Assembly (NCBI RefSeq): GCF_008704995.1
Contig: NZ_CP023747.1
Span: forward strand, 1 to 64,000
Reading direction: 5' to 3'
DNA length: 64,000 bases
DNA from: Streptomyces nodosus
Lineage (GTDB): Bacteria; Actinomycetota; Actinomycetes; Streptomycetales; Streptomycetaceae
The position numbers and the translations under genes are program-made. The notes under the pieces were generated by a model. It did no database searches. It worked only from the letters and a program-made list of their open reading frames with translations, and was not told where the DNA came from. Shown piece after piece: positions 43,554 through 53,092 of this stretch; within the stretch, counting starts at the first letter, position 1, and each line of letters starts with the position of its first letter.

Positions 43554-44876
43554 TCAGAGTCCGCTGTTCCCGAGGGCGGACGTGATGGCGCTACTCGCCT
43601 TGCTTAGAGCCCGGGAGAGGCTTGCGCCACCGGTGAGGGCGGCATTGATGTTCCTGTAGATTGCCTGGCTCACCTGGGGATAGGCCACAACATGGGACGG
43701 GCGTGCCCGCAGCTTGTTCTTCGCCGCGATCGGGTAGGCGGGGTTCGACGCCTGCACCGTCGGGTCAGCCAGCACTGAGGCGTTGGTCGGGATCTCACCC
43801 CCTGCTGTTGCCAAGGTCTTCTGGGCCTGGGCGCCGGTCATCCACTTGATGAAGGCGACGCTGGCCCCAATGTTCCTGCTGTGGGGGTTCAGGTACATGT
43901 TCCAGCCGCCCGTGACGGAGTAGCCAGGGCCCGGCTGCCCGGCGAAGGTGGGCAGCGGCGCGATCCCTACTTTCCCGGCGATGGACGAGGCCGGGGAATT
44001 CGCGTCGGCGTAGGCGTAAGTCCAATTGCGTTCGAACGCCACCTGCCCAGAGGTGAACAGGGTCTCGCTCTGAGGCTCCTTGAAAGTCGTGATGGCCTGT
44101 GGGGCGATGCCCTTGGTGATCAGGCCACGCATGAACGTCAGAGCCTTGAGAGAGGCAGCGGAGTCCACCGTGGCCTTGGTGCCTGCCTGGTTGACACTCC
44201 GGGCGCCCGCGTCGGCGGCAAACTCGGTCCAGCCTGCGGTTAGTCCCTCGTACGAGGCCCACTGCCCGGCGAACCCGTACTTCACCAGGCGGTCCTGCTG
44301 GAGTTTCTGCGCCGCCCTCTGCATCTGCTCCCACGTCGTGGGAACCGGCAGGTGTTCCTTCTCAAGGAGGTCCTTGCGGTAGAAGAGGAAGGCATGGTCC
44401 GTGAACAGGGGCGCGCCCATAATCATATTGTTGTAGGTGACGCTGTCCACAAGACCGGGCGAGAAGGTCTTCCAGTAACTCGCCGGGAAGTACTTGTTGA
44501 GGGCGAGGGCCAGCCCGGCCTTGCCGAACTGCGCCGGCCACGTGACGTCTCCGTTATAGACGTCGAAACCGGAGGATCCGCCGAAGATCTGACCGGTCAG
44601 TGCGGCGCGGAAGGTGTCCGAGTTGCTGGGAGCCTGTTCCAGCTCGACCTTGATACCCGGGTTAGCTTTCTCGAAGGCCGTGATAAGGGTCTTCCGTACG
44701 TCGACGTCCGTCGGCCCGAACTGGTTGGCGAACCAGGTGATGGTGCCCTTGGCTGGACCTGCGGTGGGCCCGTCCGCGACCGCGTTGCCGTCGTGGGAGG
44801 AGGAGCATGCGGTGGCGGCCAGGAGGACCATGGCCACGCTGAGGGAACACAACATGGACTCACGATGTAAATGCAT
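43554..44876 (-). CDS. Sugar-binding lipoprotein of the ABC importer
   Basis: A 440-residue extracellular solute-binding protein (family 1). The N-terminus is a lipoprotein signal: a hydrophobic stretch (LSVAMVLLAATAC) with the lipobox cysteine at residue 24 followed by SSS. After that come the two-lobe features of MalE-like proteins (GTITWFANQFGPT, FDVYNGDVTWPAQFGKAG, SVTGGWNMYLNPHS). The ATG at 44876 has AAGGA. It is first in the operon, 66 bp before the permease gene. The ligand may be an oligosaccharide or pseudo-oligosaccharide. Confidence 0.92.
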   Translation of the reverse strand: MHLHRESMLCSLSVAMVLLAATACSSSHDGNAVADGPTAGPAKGTITWFANQFGPTDVDVRKTLITAFEKANPGIKVELEQAPSNSDTFRAALTGQIFGGSSGFDVYNGDVTWPAQFGKAGLALALNKYFPASYWKTFSPGLVDSVTYNNMIMGAPLFTDHAFLFYRKDLLEKEHLPVPTTWEQMQRAAQKLQQDRLVKYGFAGQWASYEGLTAGWTEFAADAGARSVNQAGTKATVDSAASLKALTFMRGLITKGIAPQAITTFKEPQSETLFTSGQVAFERNWTYAYADANSPASSIAGKVGIAPLPTFAGQPGPGYSVTGGWNMYLNPHSRNIGASVAFIKWMTGAQAQKTLATAGGEIPTNASVLADPTVQASNPAYPIAAKNKLRARPSHVVAYPQVSQAIYRNINAALTGGASLSRALSKASSAITSALGNSGL

Positions 44877-44999
44877 CGAATTCCTTCGCTCGCGTGCGGT
44901 CTAGGTGACCGGTGGGTGTGGGTGGAGCAGTGGATTCTTGGAAGTGAGGGGAGCAGAGAGACCGGCCGTTGGGTTCAGGCCAGGTCACACGGTCGTGTA

Positions 45000-45579
45000 C
45001 ACCGTGCGTTCGTCGTCACGCATCCACCAGATGCAGGTCTTCGCCAGCGGGATCCCGGCCGGACAAGCTGGTCAATAGCGGCGTGCCGGACACAGGGGCC
45101 GACAGATCCGCAGCGCCGAGCCCCGGTCCATGCAGGGAGAAGTGAACGACGCCGGAAAGCACGTGCATCAGGATCTGCTCCGGGCCCGGCTGCCAGGTGT
45201 GGTGACCGCAGAAGAAGTCAACCGAGGTGTTTGTCCGCGACGTTCGCGTCGCGTTCCAGATCTTCGGCTGTCGCGTTGCTCACAAACGCGAAGAGGCCCG
45301 TTTCTCCGCGCTCGACGTTCGCGGCGGCGCGTCGGCCCTCGACGCGCAGCCGGTGTGCCGCGCCCCACGGAAGCAGCCCCTCGTCGCCCGCCATCGGCTC
45401 GAACCGGCAACCTGTGAGGTCCAGTTCCAGTTCGCACATTCCGCTCAACAGCAGGGGAAAGGGAGCCTGCCTGGCCTTGGCCTGCGGGTTGTCCATGGTG
45501 TGCCGGCCCACGACGAGGCAGCGGACTCGCTGCTGCCGCGCAGGCGTGCCAGGCGGATGAGCCGACTCAGAGTATCCAT
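45000..45579 (-). pseudogene. Decayed AraC-family regulator (cupin_6 N-terminal domain)
   Basis: The ATG at 45579 has GAGGGAG upstream and starts MDTLSRLIRLARLRG, the common beginning of cupin_6 AraC regulators. After a frameshift it gives CLVVGRHTMDNPQAKARQAPFPLLLSG and EGLLPWGAAHRLRVEGRRAA, then shifts again (CGHHTWQPGPEQILMHVL). The C-terminal HTH region is absent. It cannot encode a working regulator. It is divergent from an FAD-oxidoreductase relic. Confidence 0.65.
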
Positions 45580-45650
45580 GGAACTCCCTCGACAGAACAT
45601 GCAACATTCACACCTTCGCACCCCTCCGCGCAGGCGGCAAGATCCATATA

Positions 45651-45830
45651 TTGGACAGCCTCCAGGCGGATATCTGCGTCATCGGCTTTGGCAAGGTGGC
45701 AAAAACTGACCTTGCGGATTGGCACCGCCAGGCGTCGTGCCGCGCTCGTCGAAAGACCTCACAGATATACGGCGGCGCCTGCCACCAACATGAGGTGCGT
45801 ATCGACGGCGTTGATCCAATGGTTGGACGG
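45651..45830 (+). pseudogene. N-terminal relic of an FAD/NAD(P) disulphide oxidoreductase
   Basis: Mixed frames give ADICVIGFGK (dinucleotide-binding start), RRAALVE, and QIYGGAC then RCVSTALIQ, which mirror the GGTCxNxGCVPTKAL redox-cysteine segment of mercuric reductase-like and RclA-like enzymes. Only about 60 residues are recognisable before the IS copy begins. Family assignment is tentative. Confidence 0.4.
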
Positions 45831-45895
45831 GAGTGGCGAAGCCAATGAGCCTTTGCCAACTTGCCTCATGAGCTGGCCAGTTGGTTCGTCAGATG

Positions 45896-46650
45896 AGTGA
45901 AGCCCCTCGTAGACGGGTTCACGACCAAGATCACCCCGTACTCACCAGAGGCTTCGCATGCTTGTCTACCCGTGTGGGCTGGACGTGTCCAGTCGATCCC
46001 TGTCCTTCCTCGCTGCTCGCCTGCGAGAACACCATCGTCGGATCAAGAGCCGCTGGCGCCGGCTCCCGGTCGGCCGTCAAGCCCTGCCGGTGTTGGCGCA
46101 TCTGCAGAGCGAAACCACGTACGCCCGGCTCGCGGCGGGTTTCGGGGTCGGGACGAGCACGGTCTACCGCTACATCAGCGAGGCCGTCGACCTGCTGGCC
46201 GCACTGGCACCGACCCTCGACGAGGCCGTCCGGGCTGCTTCGACGAAAGCGTACGTCCTGCTCGACGGGACGCTCCTGCCCATCGACCGGATCGCCGCCG
46301 ACCGGCCCTTCTACTCGGGAAAGCATAAGAAGCACGGCATGAACGTGCAGGTCATCGCCGATCCGTTCGGCCAGCTGCTATGGGCCTCGCCCGCACTGCC
46401 AGGAGCCGTTCTACCAGGGCGCCCGCGGTACGGTCCGGTTTCCCTTCCGCGGCCGATGGGAGACACTTTCCACAGGTCAGCAGGCCGTGAACCGATCCCA
46501 GGCCAAAATCCGTGCCCTCGTCGAACAAGCCATGGCTACCCTCAAGAACTGGCGGCTCCTCCGCAAACTCCGCCGCTCGACCACCCACATCACGGGCCTG
46601 GTCCAGGCTGTCCTCACCATGCATCACGCCAGCTCACTTGCAGGTTGAAA
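45896..46650 (+). mobile_element. Insertion sequence, copy 2 (relative of 31085-31960), defective
   Basis: The left end (GTGAAGCCCCT...) and the transposase (ATG 45958, MLVYPCGLDVSSRSL) match copy 1 closely but not identically. About 110 bp of the transposase are deleted after SPALPGAV, removing a catalytic block, and the frame is lost; the C-terminal part (STGQQAVNRSQAKIRALVEQAMATL in another frame) runs to 46648. It is non-autonomous. The orientation is the same as copy 1. Confidence 0.75.
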
Positions 46651-47263
46651 AGACCTCAGTGACACGGATTGCGGCGATGTCCGGCGTGAAGATCGTCAGC
46701 GAAGTCCCCACCACACGTGGCAACTCGTCAACGAAGACCGCGCAGTGGTTCCTGGGCTGGGTGACAGCATGACGAACAGGCACGGGGTCACACCGACGCC
46801 GAGCCGCGGGCCTTCGCCCGCCGCCAATACCCAGCAGCAGTTCGAGCGACTGGGCGGCCGTGCACTCGCCGACAGTACGTCTGGGGGATGGCGGGGCAGG
46901 TCGATTGCCCCCCGCTCCCCGCACACACGGCCGGCGGCAGCGAGTGAGCGGCCCCGTACGCACACATATCCGGTACGTTTCGGGGCACGGAATACAGACA
47001 TGAGTCGGCGTGTTCCGGGCGGCAGGGACCTCGCGGGGCATGTCCTGCTCCGGCCCGGACACCCGCGGAATCCTGCTCTCGGGGACGCCCGCGGGCGCCA
47101 TTCGTACGAGCGGCGCCCGCAGTGTGCGCCGCGAACCGTACCGGTGCTATCCGGCCCGGCGCAGATCGCCACCGCTGCCGAGCCGGTGGCACCTTCCGTT
47201 CCCCGAGAGGGAAGAATGAAATCGCGACCGGATACTCGATCGAATGATGAGGAGTAAGTTGCC
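46651..47263 (+). promoter_or_regulatory. Upstream region of pgm with a 30-bp palindrome
   Basis: About 600 bp with no supportable gene. At 47091-47120 GCGGGCGCC and GGCGCCCGC (nine bases each) flank an 8-bp palindrome, TCGTACGA. The arrangement could be an operator or a cruciform-type hairpin roughly 145 bp before the pgm start. Confidence 0.4.
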
Positions 47264-48904
47264 ATGCAGCAGGAACGAGCAGGCAAGCCGGCCGAGTTCG
47301 AGGACCTCATCGATGTGGCCCGGCTGGTGACCGCGTACTACGCGCTCCACCCCGACCCGGCCGAACCGGGTCAGCGAGTGGCGTTCGGGACGTCCGGGCA
47401 CCGCGGTTCGTCGCTGGCGACGGCCTTCAACGAGGACCACATCGCTGCGACCAGTCAGGCCATCTGTGAATACCGCGCCGTACAGGGCACCGATGGTCCG
47501 CTATTCCTCGGCGCGGATACGCACGCCCTGTCCGAGCCAGCCCGGGTCACGGCGTTGGAGGTGTTCGCCGCCAACGACGTCACCGTGCTCATCGACACCG
47601 CCGACGGCTACACCCCCACTCCGGCGGTCTCGCACGCCATCCTCACCCACAACCGAGGACGCTCCTCGGGCCTCGCGGACGGCGTGGTCGTCACCCCCTC
47701 GCACAACCCGCCCACCGACGGTGGCTTAAAATTCAACCCGCCGAGCGGCGGCCCGGCCAGCTCGCAGGCCACCTCCTGGATCCAGGACCGGGCCAACGAG
47801 ATCATCGCGGCCGGTCTGAAGGACGTGCGGCGTGTCCCCTACACCCGGGCGCTGGCCGCGCCCGGCACCGGCCGCTACGACTTCCGGGACGCCTACGTCA
47901 GCGACCTGCCGAGTGTGCTGGATCTGGACGCGATCCGGTCCACGGGCGTACGGATCGGCGCCGACCCGCTGGGCGGCGCATCCGTCACCTACTGGGGGCG
48001 CATCGCCGAACAGCACCGACTCGACCTGACCGTAGTCAACCCACTCACCGACCCCACCTGGCGCTTCATGACGCTGGACTGGGACGGCAGGATCCGCATG
48101 GATTGCTCGTCGCCTTACGCGATGGCTTCCCTGATCGAGCAGCGCGACCGCTTCCAGATCTCCACCGGGAACGACGCCGACGCCGACCGGCACGGCATCG
48201 TAACCCCGGACGGCGGGCTGATGAACCCCAACCACTACCTGGCCACCGCCATCGCCTATCTCTACGCTCACCGCACGCAGTGGCCCGCCGAGGCGGGCGT
48301 GGGCAAGACGCTGGTGTCCTCCGGCATGATCGACCGGGTCGCCGCCAGCCTCGGGCGACGCCTGGTCGAAGTGCCCGTGGGGTTCAAGTGGTTCGTGGAC
48401 GGACTCGTCGATGGCACGATCGGCTTCGGCGGCGAGGAGTCCGCCGGGGCGTCCTTCCTGCGCCGGGACGGTTCGGTGTGGACCACCGACAAGGACGGCA
48501 TCATCCTCGCCCTGCTCGCCTCCGAGATCACCGCGGTCACCGGCAAGACGCCGTCCGAGCACTACGCCGCCTTGACGGAACGCTTCGGCGAGCCAGCCTA
48601 CGCCCGCATCGACGCCCCGGCCGGCCGTGAGGAGAAGGCCCGCCTGGCCAGGCTCTCCCCGGCCCAGGTCAGCGCGGACACCCTCGCCGGGGAGCCGGTG
48701 ACCTCCGTGCTCACCGAGGCGCCGGGCAACGGCGCGCCGATCGGCGGCGTAAAGGTCACCACCGAGAACGCCTGGTTCGCCGCCCGCCCCTCGGGCACCG
48801 AGGATGTCTACAAGATCTACGCGGAGTCCTTCCGGGGCGACGACCACCTCCGCCAGGTCCAGGACGAGGCCAGGCAGGTGGTTCTGACGGCACTGGCCGA
48901 CTGA
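47264..48904 (+). CDS. pgm: Phosphoglucomutase (alpha-D-glucose)
   Basis: A 546-residue phosphohexomutase of the bacterial Pgm type. It has [13 protein letters not shown] at the N-terminus, the phosphoserine loop VVTPSHNPP, the metal site [10 protein letters not shown], the sugar loop [12 protein letters not shown] and the phosphate-binding [10 protein letters not shown]. It interconverts glucose 6-phosphate and glucose 1-phosphate, the precursor of the UDP-, dTDP- and other NDP-glucoses that valG, rmlA and the GT-B enzyme need. The ATG at 47264 follows GAGGAG. A TTA codon at 47726-47728 is unusual for a housekeeping gene and suggests it belongs to conditional, developmental expression. Confidence 0.95.
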   Translation: MQQERAGKPAEFEDLIDVARLVTAYYALHPDPAEPGQRVAFGTSGHRGSSLATAFNEDHIAATSQAICEYRAVQGTDGPLFLGADTHALSEPARVTALEVFAANDVTVLIDTADGYTPTPAVSHAILTHNRGRSSGLADGVVVTPSHNPPTDGGLKFNPPSGGPASSQATSWIQDRANEIIAAGLKDVRRVPYTRALAAPGTGRYDFRDAYVSDLPSVLDLDAIRSTGVRIGADPLGGASVTYWGRIAEQHRLDLTVVNPLTDPTWRFMTLDWDGRIRMDCSSPYAMASLIEQRDRFQISTGNDADADRHGIVTPDGGLMNPNHYLATAIAYLYAHRTQWPAEAGVGKTLVSSGMIDRVAASLGRRLVEVPVGFKWFVDGLVDGTIGFGGEESAGASFLRRDGSVWTTDKDGIILALLASEITAVTGKTPSEHYAALTERFGEPAYARIDAPAGREEKARLARLSPAQVSADTLAGEPVTSVLTEAPGNGAPIGGVKVTTENAWFAARPSGTEDVYKIYAESFRGDDHLRQVQDEARQVVLTALAD

Positions 48905-49002
48905 CCAGGCACGTCTCGGGTCAGCGGCCGTTCGGGATCCTGTCGGCCGTGCCCGGCCGTATGTGACGAGCCCCGGCCAGTGGTCGGTCGGCCACATGAC
49001 GC

Positions 49003-49962
49003 TTACTGGTCGACCGGCCCGTGGCCGTCCGCTTCGGTCGACCGGCCACCGGCCGGGGCAGCGGCACCGGTCGGCCGCCCCTCTCCGCCCGGACCCGGTC
49101 CGAACGAGGCAGCGGGATGTAGCTGTGCCCGGGACTTCTCCAGGTCGCGCTTCCTGAGGGCGGCCACTCCCGCCAGGTCGCGGGTGGAGCCCGTGCCGTC
49201 GATGAAGCCGAAGAGTTCGTCCAGGTCGAGGAAGAACACGTCCTGCGGGTCGTCGAGCACGTCGCGGCGGTGCAGCTCGACGCCGAGGGCGCGGATGATG
49301 TGCTTGCTGTAGCCGAACAGCTCGCTACGCATGTACCGGCCGGCTTCCCGGTAGTACAGGGTGGTGCGCAGCCGGTCGAACAGGGCGAGTAGCACGGCGC
49401 GCCGCAGTCGGGCTCGCGGGAGCTTGGAATGCAGCAGTGCCTCGCCCGCCAGGCGGGTTGCGCGTTCGACTTCTTCCATGGCCGTGACGGTCAGGTCGCT
49501 CGCGGTGTACTGCTGAACGAGGCGGATCAGCTCCCAGGGGTTGTCGCGGAGGTTGGACTTCTCCAGTTTCAGTTCGGCGATGCCGCGGTCGCCGTACCGT
49601 TCGACGTGCCGGTGTACCCCCTCGGTGAACTGGAGAGGAAGCTCCCCCGCTGCCAGGCGGTCCCAGATCGCATGTGGTTGGCCGGTCAGGAACAGATCGT
49701 GGAGTGCCGTGTCGGCACGCACCTGTTCGGCCAGGTGTACGGCACTGAGCGCGATTTCCGCGCCTTTGAGCTGGCGCCCACCGCACAGCAACTGGCTGAA
49801 GAGGGTGTCCTGTTCGTCGATGCCCCAGCGGTCCATGGCCAGTTCGACAGCTTTGTGGAACAGCACCATGAACTGGTAGTTGACGAGGGTGATGCCCCAG
49901 AGCTGTCCGGCTGTGCGCCAGGTCCGGCGGTAGTCAGCGCCGAGTATCTGTGAAGACGGACC
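49003..49962 (-). pseudogene. Internal fragment of a PEP synthase/PPDK-like protein
   Basis: The frame is open to 49962 without a clear start and reads GADYRRTWRTAGQLWGI, VERYGDRGIAELKLEKSNLRDNPWELI, ALFDRLRTTLYYREAGRYMRSE, then VLDDPQDVFFLDLDELFGFIDG. These are the central linker features of phosphoenolpyruvate synthase and rifampicin phosphotransferase-like enzymes. Both the ATP-grasp domain and the swivelling His/PEP domain are absent, so it is a fragment. The upstream end overlaps the 3' end of the AraC gene. Confidence 0.6.
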
Positions 49963-50917
49963 CTAGCTGACCGAACGACCTGACCGAACGACCTTGCCTG
50001 TCCGGCGGGCTCGGGAAAGGATATCTGTGGGGGGGGCGCGTGGCGTCCCGCAGGCGGGCGGCGTCCTGGCTCGGGGGTGCGCCGAACTGGCGGCGGTATT
50101 CGCGGCTGAACTGTGAAGGGTTGTCGTAGCCCACACGCCTGCCGACTCCGGTGACGTCGTTCGGGTGGGTGGCGAGCAGCAGCCGTGCCTCCTGGAGCCG
50201 GATCTGCTTCTGGAACTGGATGGGGCTCATGGCGGTCACCGCCTGGAAGTTGCGGTAGAAGGCGGAGGCGCTCATGCCGGACACGCGCGCCACGTCCTCG
50301 ACCCGGAACGGCTGCGCGTAGTTCTCGCGGATCCAGCGCACGGCCCTGGAGACATGGCTGAGGCCACTGTCGGCGAGGCCGAGTTGACGCACCGTCGCGC
50401 CCTGCTCGCTGGTGATCAGGCGCCACAGGATCTCGCGCTTGACCAGCGGTGCCAGCACGGCCCGGTCGCGGGGCTCGTCGAGCAGGCGCAGCAGCCGGAC
50501 CACCGCGTCGAGCAACACGGGCGGGGCATCGCTGACGGCGATCCCCGGCGGAATGCCTCCGTCGGCGTGGGGAAGGTCGCCGGGACCGGCCTGCAGCAGT
50601 AGTTCGGCGACGGCGGACGGCTCCAGGGTGAGGCCGAAGCCGAGGGCTGGCTGTCCGGGATCGGCCCGGGTGAACTGCCCTGTGACGGGCAGGTCGACGG
50701 AGGCGACCAGGTACTGGCCAGGGCCGTACTCGTAAACCTTCTCACCCAGGGCGAGGCGTTTGGCGCCCTGGGCGATGACCGCCAGCACCGTGCCGGACAT
50801 GGAGGGCGCCGGCGGATCCGACCGGTCGACCTTCGAGATGAGGACGCCGTCAATGGCAGTGGTCAAGTCGGGCCGGACATGCCGGGCCAGCAGGGTACGG
50901 AGCTCTTCGAGACACAT
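49934..50917 (-). CDS. AraC-family transcriptional regulator
   Basis: A 327-residue protein with an N-terminal AraC_N cupin domain (residues about 20-180) and a C-terminal double HTH: WIRENYAQPFRVEDVARVSGMSASAFYRNFQAVTAMSP and NDVTGVGRRVGYDNPSQFSREYRRQFG. The gene lies divergent from the ABM-monooxygenase/SDR operon (about 140 bp between starts), so it probably controls it. The extended C-terminal tail may result from fusion to the PEP-synthase fragment. The start has no strong ribosome site. Confidence 0.85.
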   Translation of the reverse strand: MCLEELRTLLARHVRPDLTTAIDGVLISKVDRSDPPAPSMSGTVLAVIAQGAKRLALGEKVYEYGPGQYLVASVDLPVTGQFTRADPGQPALGFGLTLEPSAVAELLLQAGPGDLPHADGGIPPGIAVSDAPPVLLDAVVRLLRLLDEPRDRAVLAPLVKREILWRLITSEQGATVRQLGLADSGLSHVSRAVRWIRENYAQPFRVEDVARVSGMSASAFYRNFQAVTAMSPIQFQKQIRLQEARLLLATHPNDVTGVGRRVGYDNPSQFSREYRRQFGAPPSQDAARLRDATRPPHRYPFPSPPDRQGRSVRSFGQLGSVFTDTRR

Positions 50918-51059
50918 ACGTCCATTGCAACACCGATGCGGGCCATCGTGCTTCCGGGACAGCGAGGATCGTGCAAGCAGGAGCGAGCATCGTTCTATTG
51001 TTTGAGCAGGTCACCTGGGTTGAATGGATTCTCGATACTCCAGTCACCGAGGAGGCTCC

Positions 51060-51377
51060 ATGATCGCCACCTATGGCTTCAATATCACTCTGACCGCCAG
51101 GCCCGGCACGGGCGACCGGCTGGTCGACCTGCTGCTGACCGGCTTAGACGAGAGCAGCCCCGGCGCGAGCGAGCACTGCATGGTCTACCTCCTCTCCCGG
51201 TCCGCGTCCAACCCCAACATCGTCCACGTAACCGGGGGCTGGACCAGTGAGGAGGACCACCACCGGTTCTTCGCCGGCGAGGCCGCCCAGGCCCTCATGG
51301 CCCGGATCGAGCCGCTGCTGGCCAAAGAGCCCGAGTACACCGCCCACGTCCCGGTCCGCGGCAAGGCCGCCTTCTGA
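51060..51377 (+). CDS. ABM-domain protein (antibiotic biosynthesis monooxygenase-like)
   Basis: A 105-residue ferredoxin-like-fold protein: IATYGFNITLTARPGTGDRLVDLL, NIVHVTGGWTSEEDHHRFFAGE. ABM-family proteins are cofactor-free oxygenases or putative quinol/redox sensors. GAGGAGG precedes the ATG. A TTA codon (GGC TTA GAC, about 51144) is present. It is first in a plus-strand operon divergent from the AraC gene. Confidence 0.75.
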   Translation: MIATYGFNITLTARPGTGDRLVDLLLTGLDESSPGASEHCMVYLLSRSASNPNIVHVTGGWTSEEDHHRFFAGEAAQALMARIEPLLAKEPEYTAHVPVRGKAAF

Positions 51378-51818
51378 CCCGTCGGCCTCACCCTGCTGGC
51401 CCGCGACCTCGGCACCCCGGCGATCGCCGCACAGATGCTGATCTGCCCCATGCTCGACCACCGCAACACCACCACCTCCAGCCGCCAGTACTCCGGCGTA
51501 CCCGGCGTCTGGACCGGCGAGATGAACGCGTTCGGATGGCGCGCCGTCCTCGGCGACCTCACCGACGACGCGGTGCCCACGTACGTCTCCCCGGCGCTGG
51601 CCAACGATCTTTCGAACCTGCCGGACACCTACATCGACACCGGCTCCGCCGAAGTCTTCCGCGACGAGGACACCGACTACGCCACCCGCATCTGGGCAGC
51701 CGGCGGCCAAGCCGAACTCCACGTCTGGGCAGGCGGCTTCCACGGCTTCGACGCCCTCTACCCCCAGGCACACGTCTCGGCCACAGCCCGCCGAACCCGA
51801 ACCGACTGGCTCGCCTGA
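51378..51818 (+). pseudogene. Truncated alpha/beta hydrolase (hydrolase_3 type)
   Basis: Directly after the ABM stop and in the same frame come VGLTLLARDLGTPAIAAQMLICPMLDHRN, YVSPALANDLSNLPDTYIDTGSAEVFRDED (catalytic Asp region) and GGFHGFDAL (catalytic His). The N-terminal half with HGGG and the nucleophile GxSxG is missing. A deletion has joined the ABM gene to the remaining half of an esterase. Confidence 0.7.
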
Positions 51819-51906
51819 GCCCTACGCCCACACCCCAACGCATAACATCACCGGCACAGTCGCCCACCCCGCATTCATTCACTGACTCATCGCCGAGGAG
51901 GAAACC

Positions 51907-52665
51907 ATGAAGGTCGCCATCGTCACGGGCGCCAGTTCCGGCATCGGACGCAGCACCGCGATCAAGATCGCCGAACGCGGAAACGGAGTCATCCTCACCT
52001 ACAACGCCAACGCGCGAGGAGGTCAGGAGACAGCCGCCGTCATCGAGGATCGGGGCGGCACGGCCGTCGCACTCCCCCTGGACGTCGGCGAGACGGATAC
52101 CTTCTCGGCCTTCCGGGACACGGTGGCTGGCGTCCTGCACTACACCTGGCAGCGCGACACCTTCGACTACCTCGTCAACAACGCCGGCTTTTCCCGGACG
52201 TCTTTGATCGAGGACACCACCGAAGAGACATTCGACGGGCTCATGCGGGTTCTGCTCAAGGGGCCCTACTTCCTGACTCAGAAGCTGCTGCCTCTGCTGG
52301 CGGACGGCGGAGCCATCGTCAACACGAGCAGCAACTCCACGGCCGCGGCTGGCCTGGAGCCCGGCTACTCGGTGTACGCGTCGATGAAGGGCGGCCTCGA
52401 CGTGCTGACCCGGTATATGGCAAAAGAGTTCAGCACTCGCGGCATCCGCGTCAACGCCGTCTCACCGGGTGCGACCCGCACGCGAATCGCCGACGACGCC
52501 TTCACCCGCTTCCCCGAGGTCGTACCGGCCCTCGCCGCGAAGGCCGCCCTGGGCCGGGTCGGCGACCCCGAGGACATCGGCGCGATGATCGCCGCGCTCG
52601 TCTCCGACGAGAGTCGCTGGGTCACCGCCCAGAACATCGAGGTGTCGGGTGGCTACAACCTCTAG
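51907..52665 (+). CDS. Short-chain dehydrogenase/reductase, FabG type
   Basis: A 252-residue SDR with TGASSGIGRS, NNAGFSRTS, a catalytic Ser in NTSSNST, and YASMKGG carrying the catalytic Tyr/Lys pattern (the middle residue Met instead of Ala/Ser is mildly unusual), followed by VNAVSPGATRT. A strong GAGGAGG precedes ATG 51907. It is the last gene of the AraC-divergent operon. The substrate is unknown. Confidence 0.9.
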   Translation: MKVAIVTGASSGIGRSTAIKIAERGNGVILTYNANARGGQETAAVIEDRGGTAVALPLDVGETDTFSAFRDTVAGVLHYTWQRDTFDYLVNNAGFSRTSLIEDTTEETFDGLMRVLLKGPYFLTQKLLPLLADGGAIVNTSSNSTAAAGLEPGYSVYASMKGGLDVLTRYMAKEFSTRGIRVNAVSPGATRTRIADDAFTRFPEVVPALAAKAALGRVGDPEDIGAMIAALVSDESRWVTAQNIEVSGGYNL

Positions 52666-52689
52666 CAGGACAGCCCACCGCCCGAACAC

Positions 52690-53050
52690 GCCTCGGCGCA
52701 GCAGAAGCTGCAGTCCGCCCAGGATGGTAGCCGCGATCGCCAACTGTTCGAATAGCCACTGATCGACACGCTACACCGCCCACGTGCCGAGCAGTGCCCC
52801 GAGCACGACGCAGACCAGGAGCACGGCGTCCCGGAGCAGCGTGCGGCCGGTCGAACAGGCCGAGACCAGCGTTGAAAGGCACCTTGAAGACGTTGAGGAT
52901 GAGGAAGAAGAACGCCGAAATACCCAGGACGCCGAGCTTGCGGAAGCCAGCGGACAGCAGGTACAGCGACATCGCCGGGCCGCCCGTGTTGGCGACCATA
53001 ATGGTAAAGCCGCCGAGAACGCCATAGGAGCAGGTATTGAAGCGGCCCGG
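52690..53050 (-). pseudogene. TauE/SafE-type permease C-terminal relic
   Basis: Reading the minus strand gives GVLGGFTIMVANTGGPAMSLYLLSAGFRKLGVLGISAFFF, then in another frame TLLRDAVLLVCVVLGALLGTWAV and AATILGGLQLLL. These are late membrane segments of a sulphite-exporter-like permease. The N-terminal half is gone and a frameshift is present. Confidence 0.65.
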
Positions 53051-53092
53051 ACAGCAAGCGTAGCCGGGCTGGAGCCTCGTGCGTCCTGGGGC

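Noticed and set aside
31170..46650. Possible CRISPR-like or tandem repeats around IS copies
   Set aside because: The similarity is between two whole transposase genes; there are no regularly spaced short repeats.
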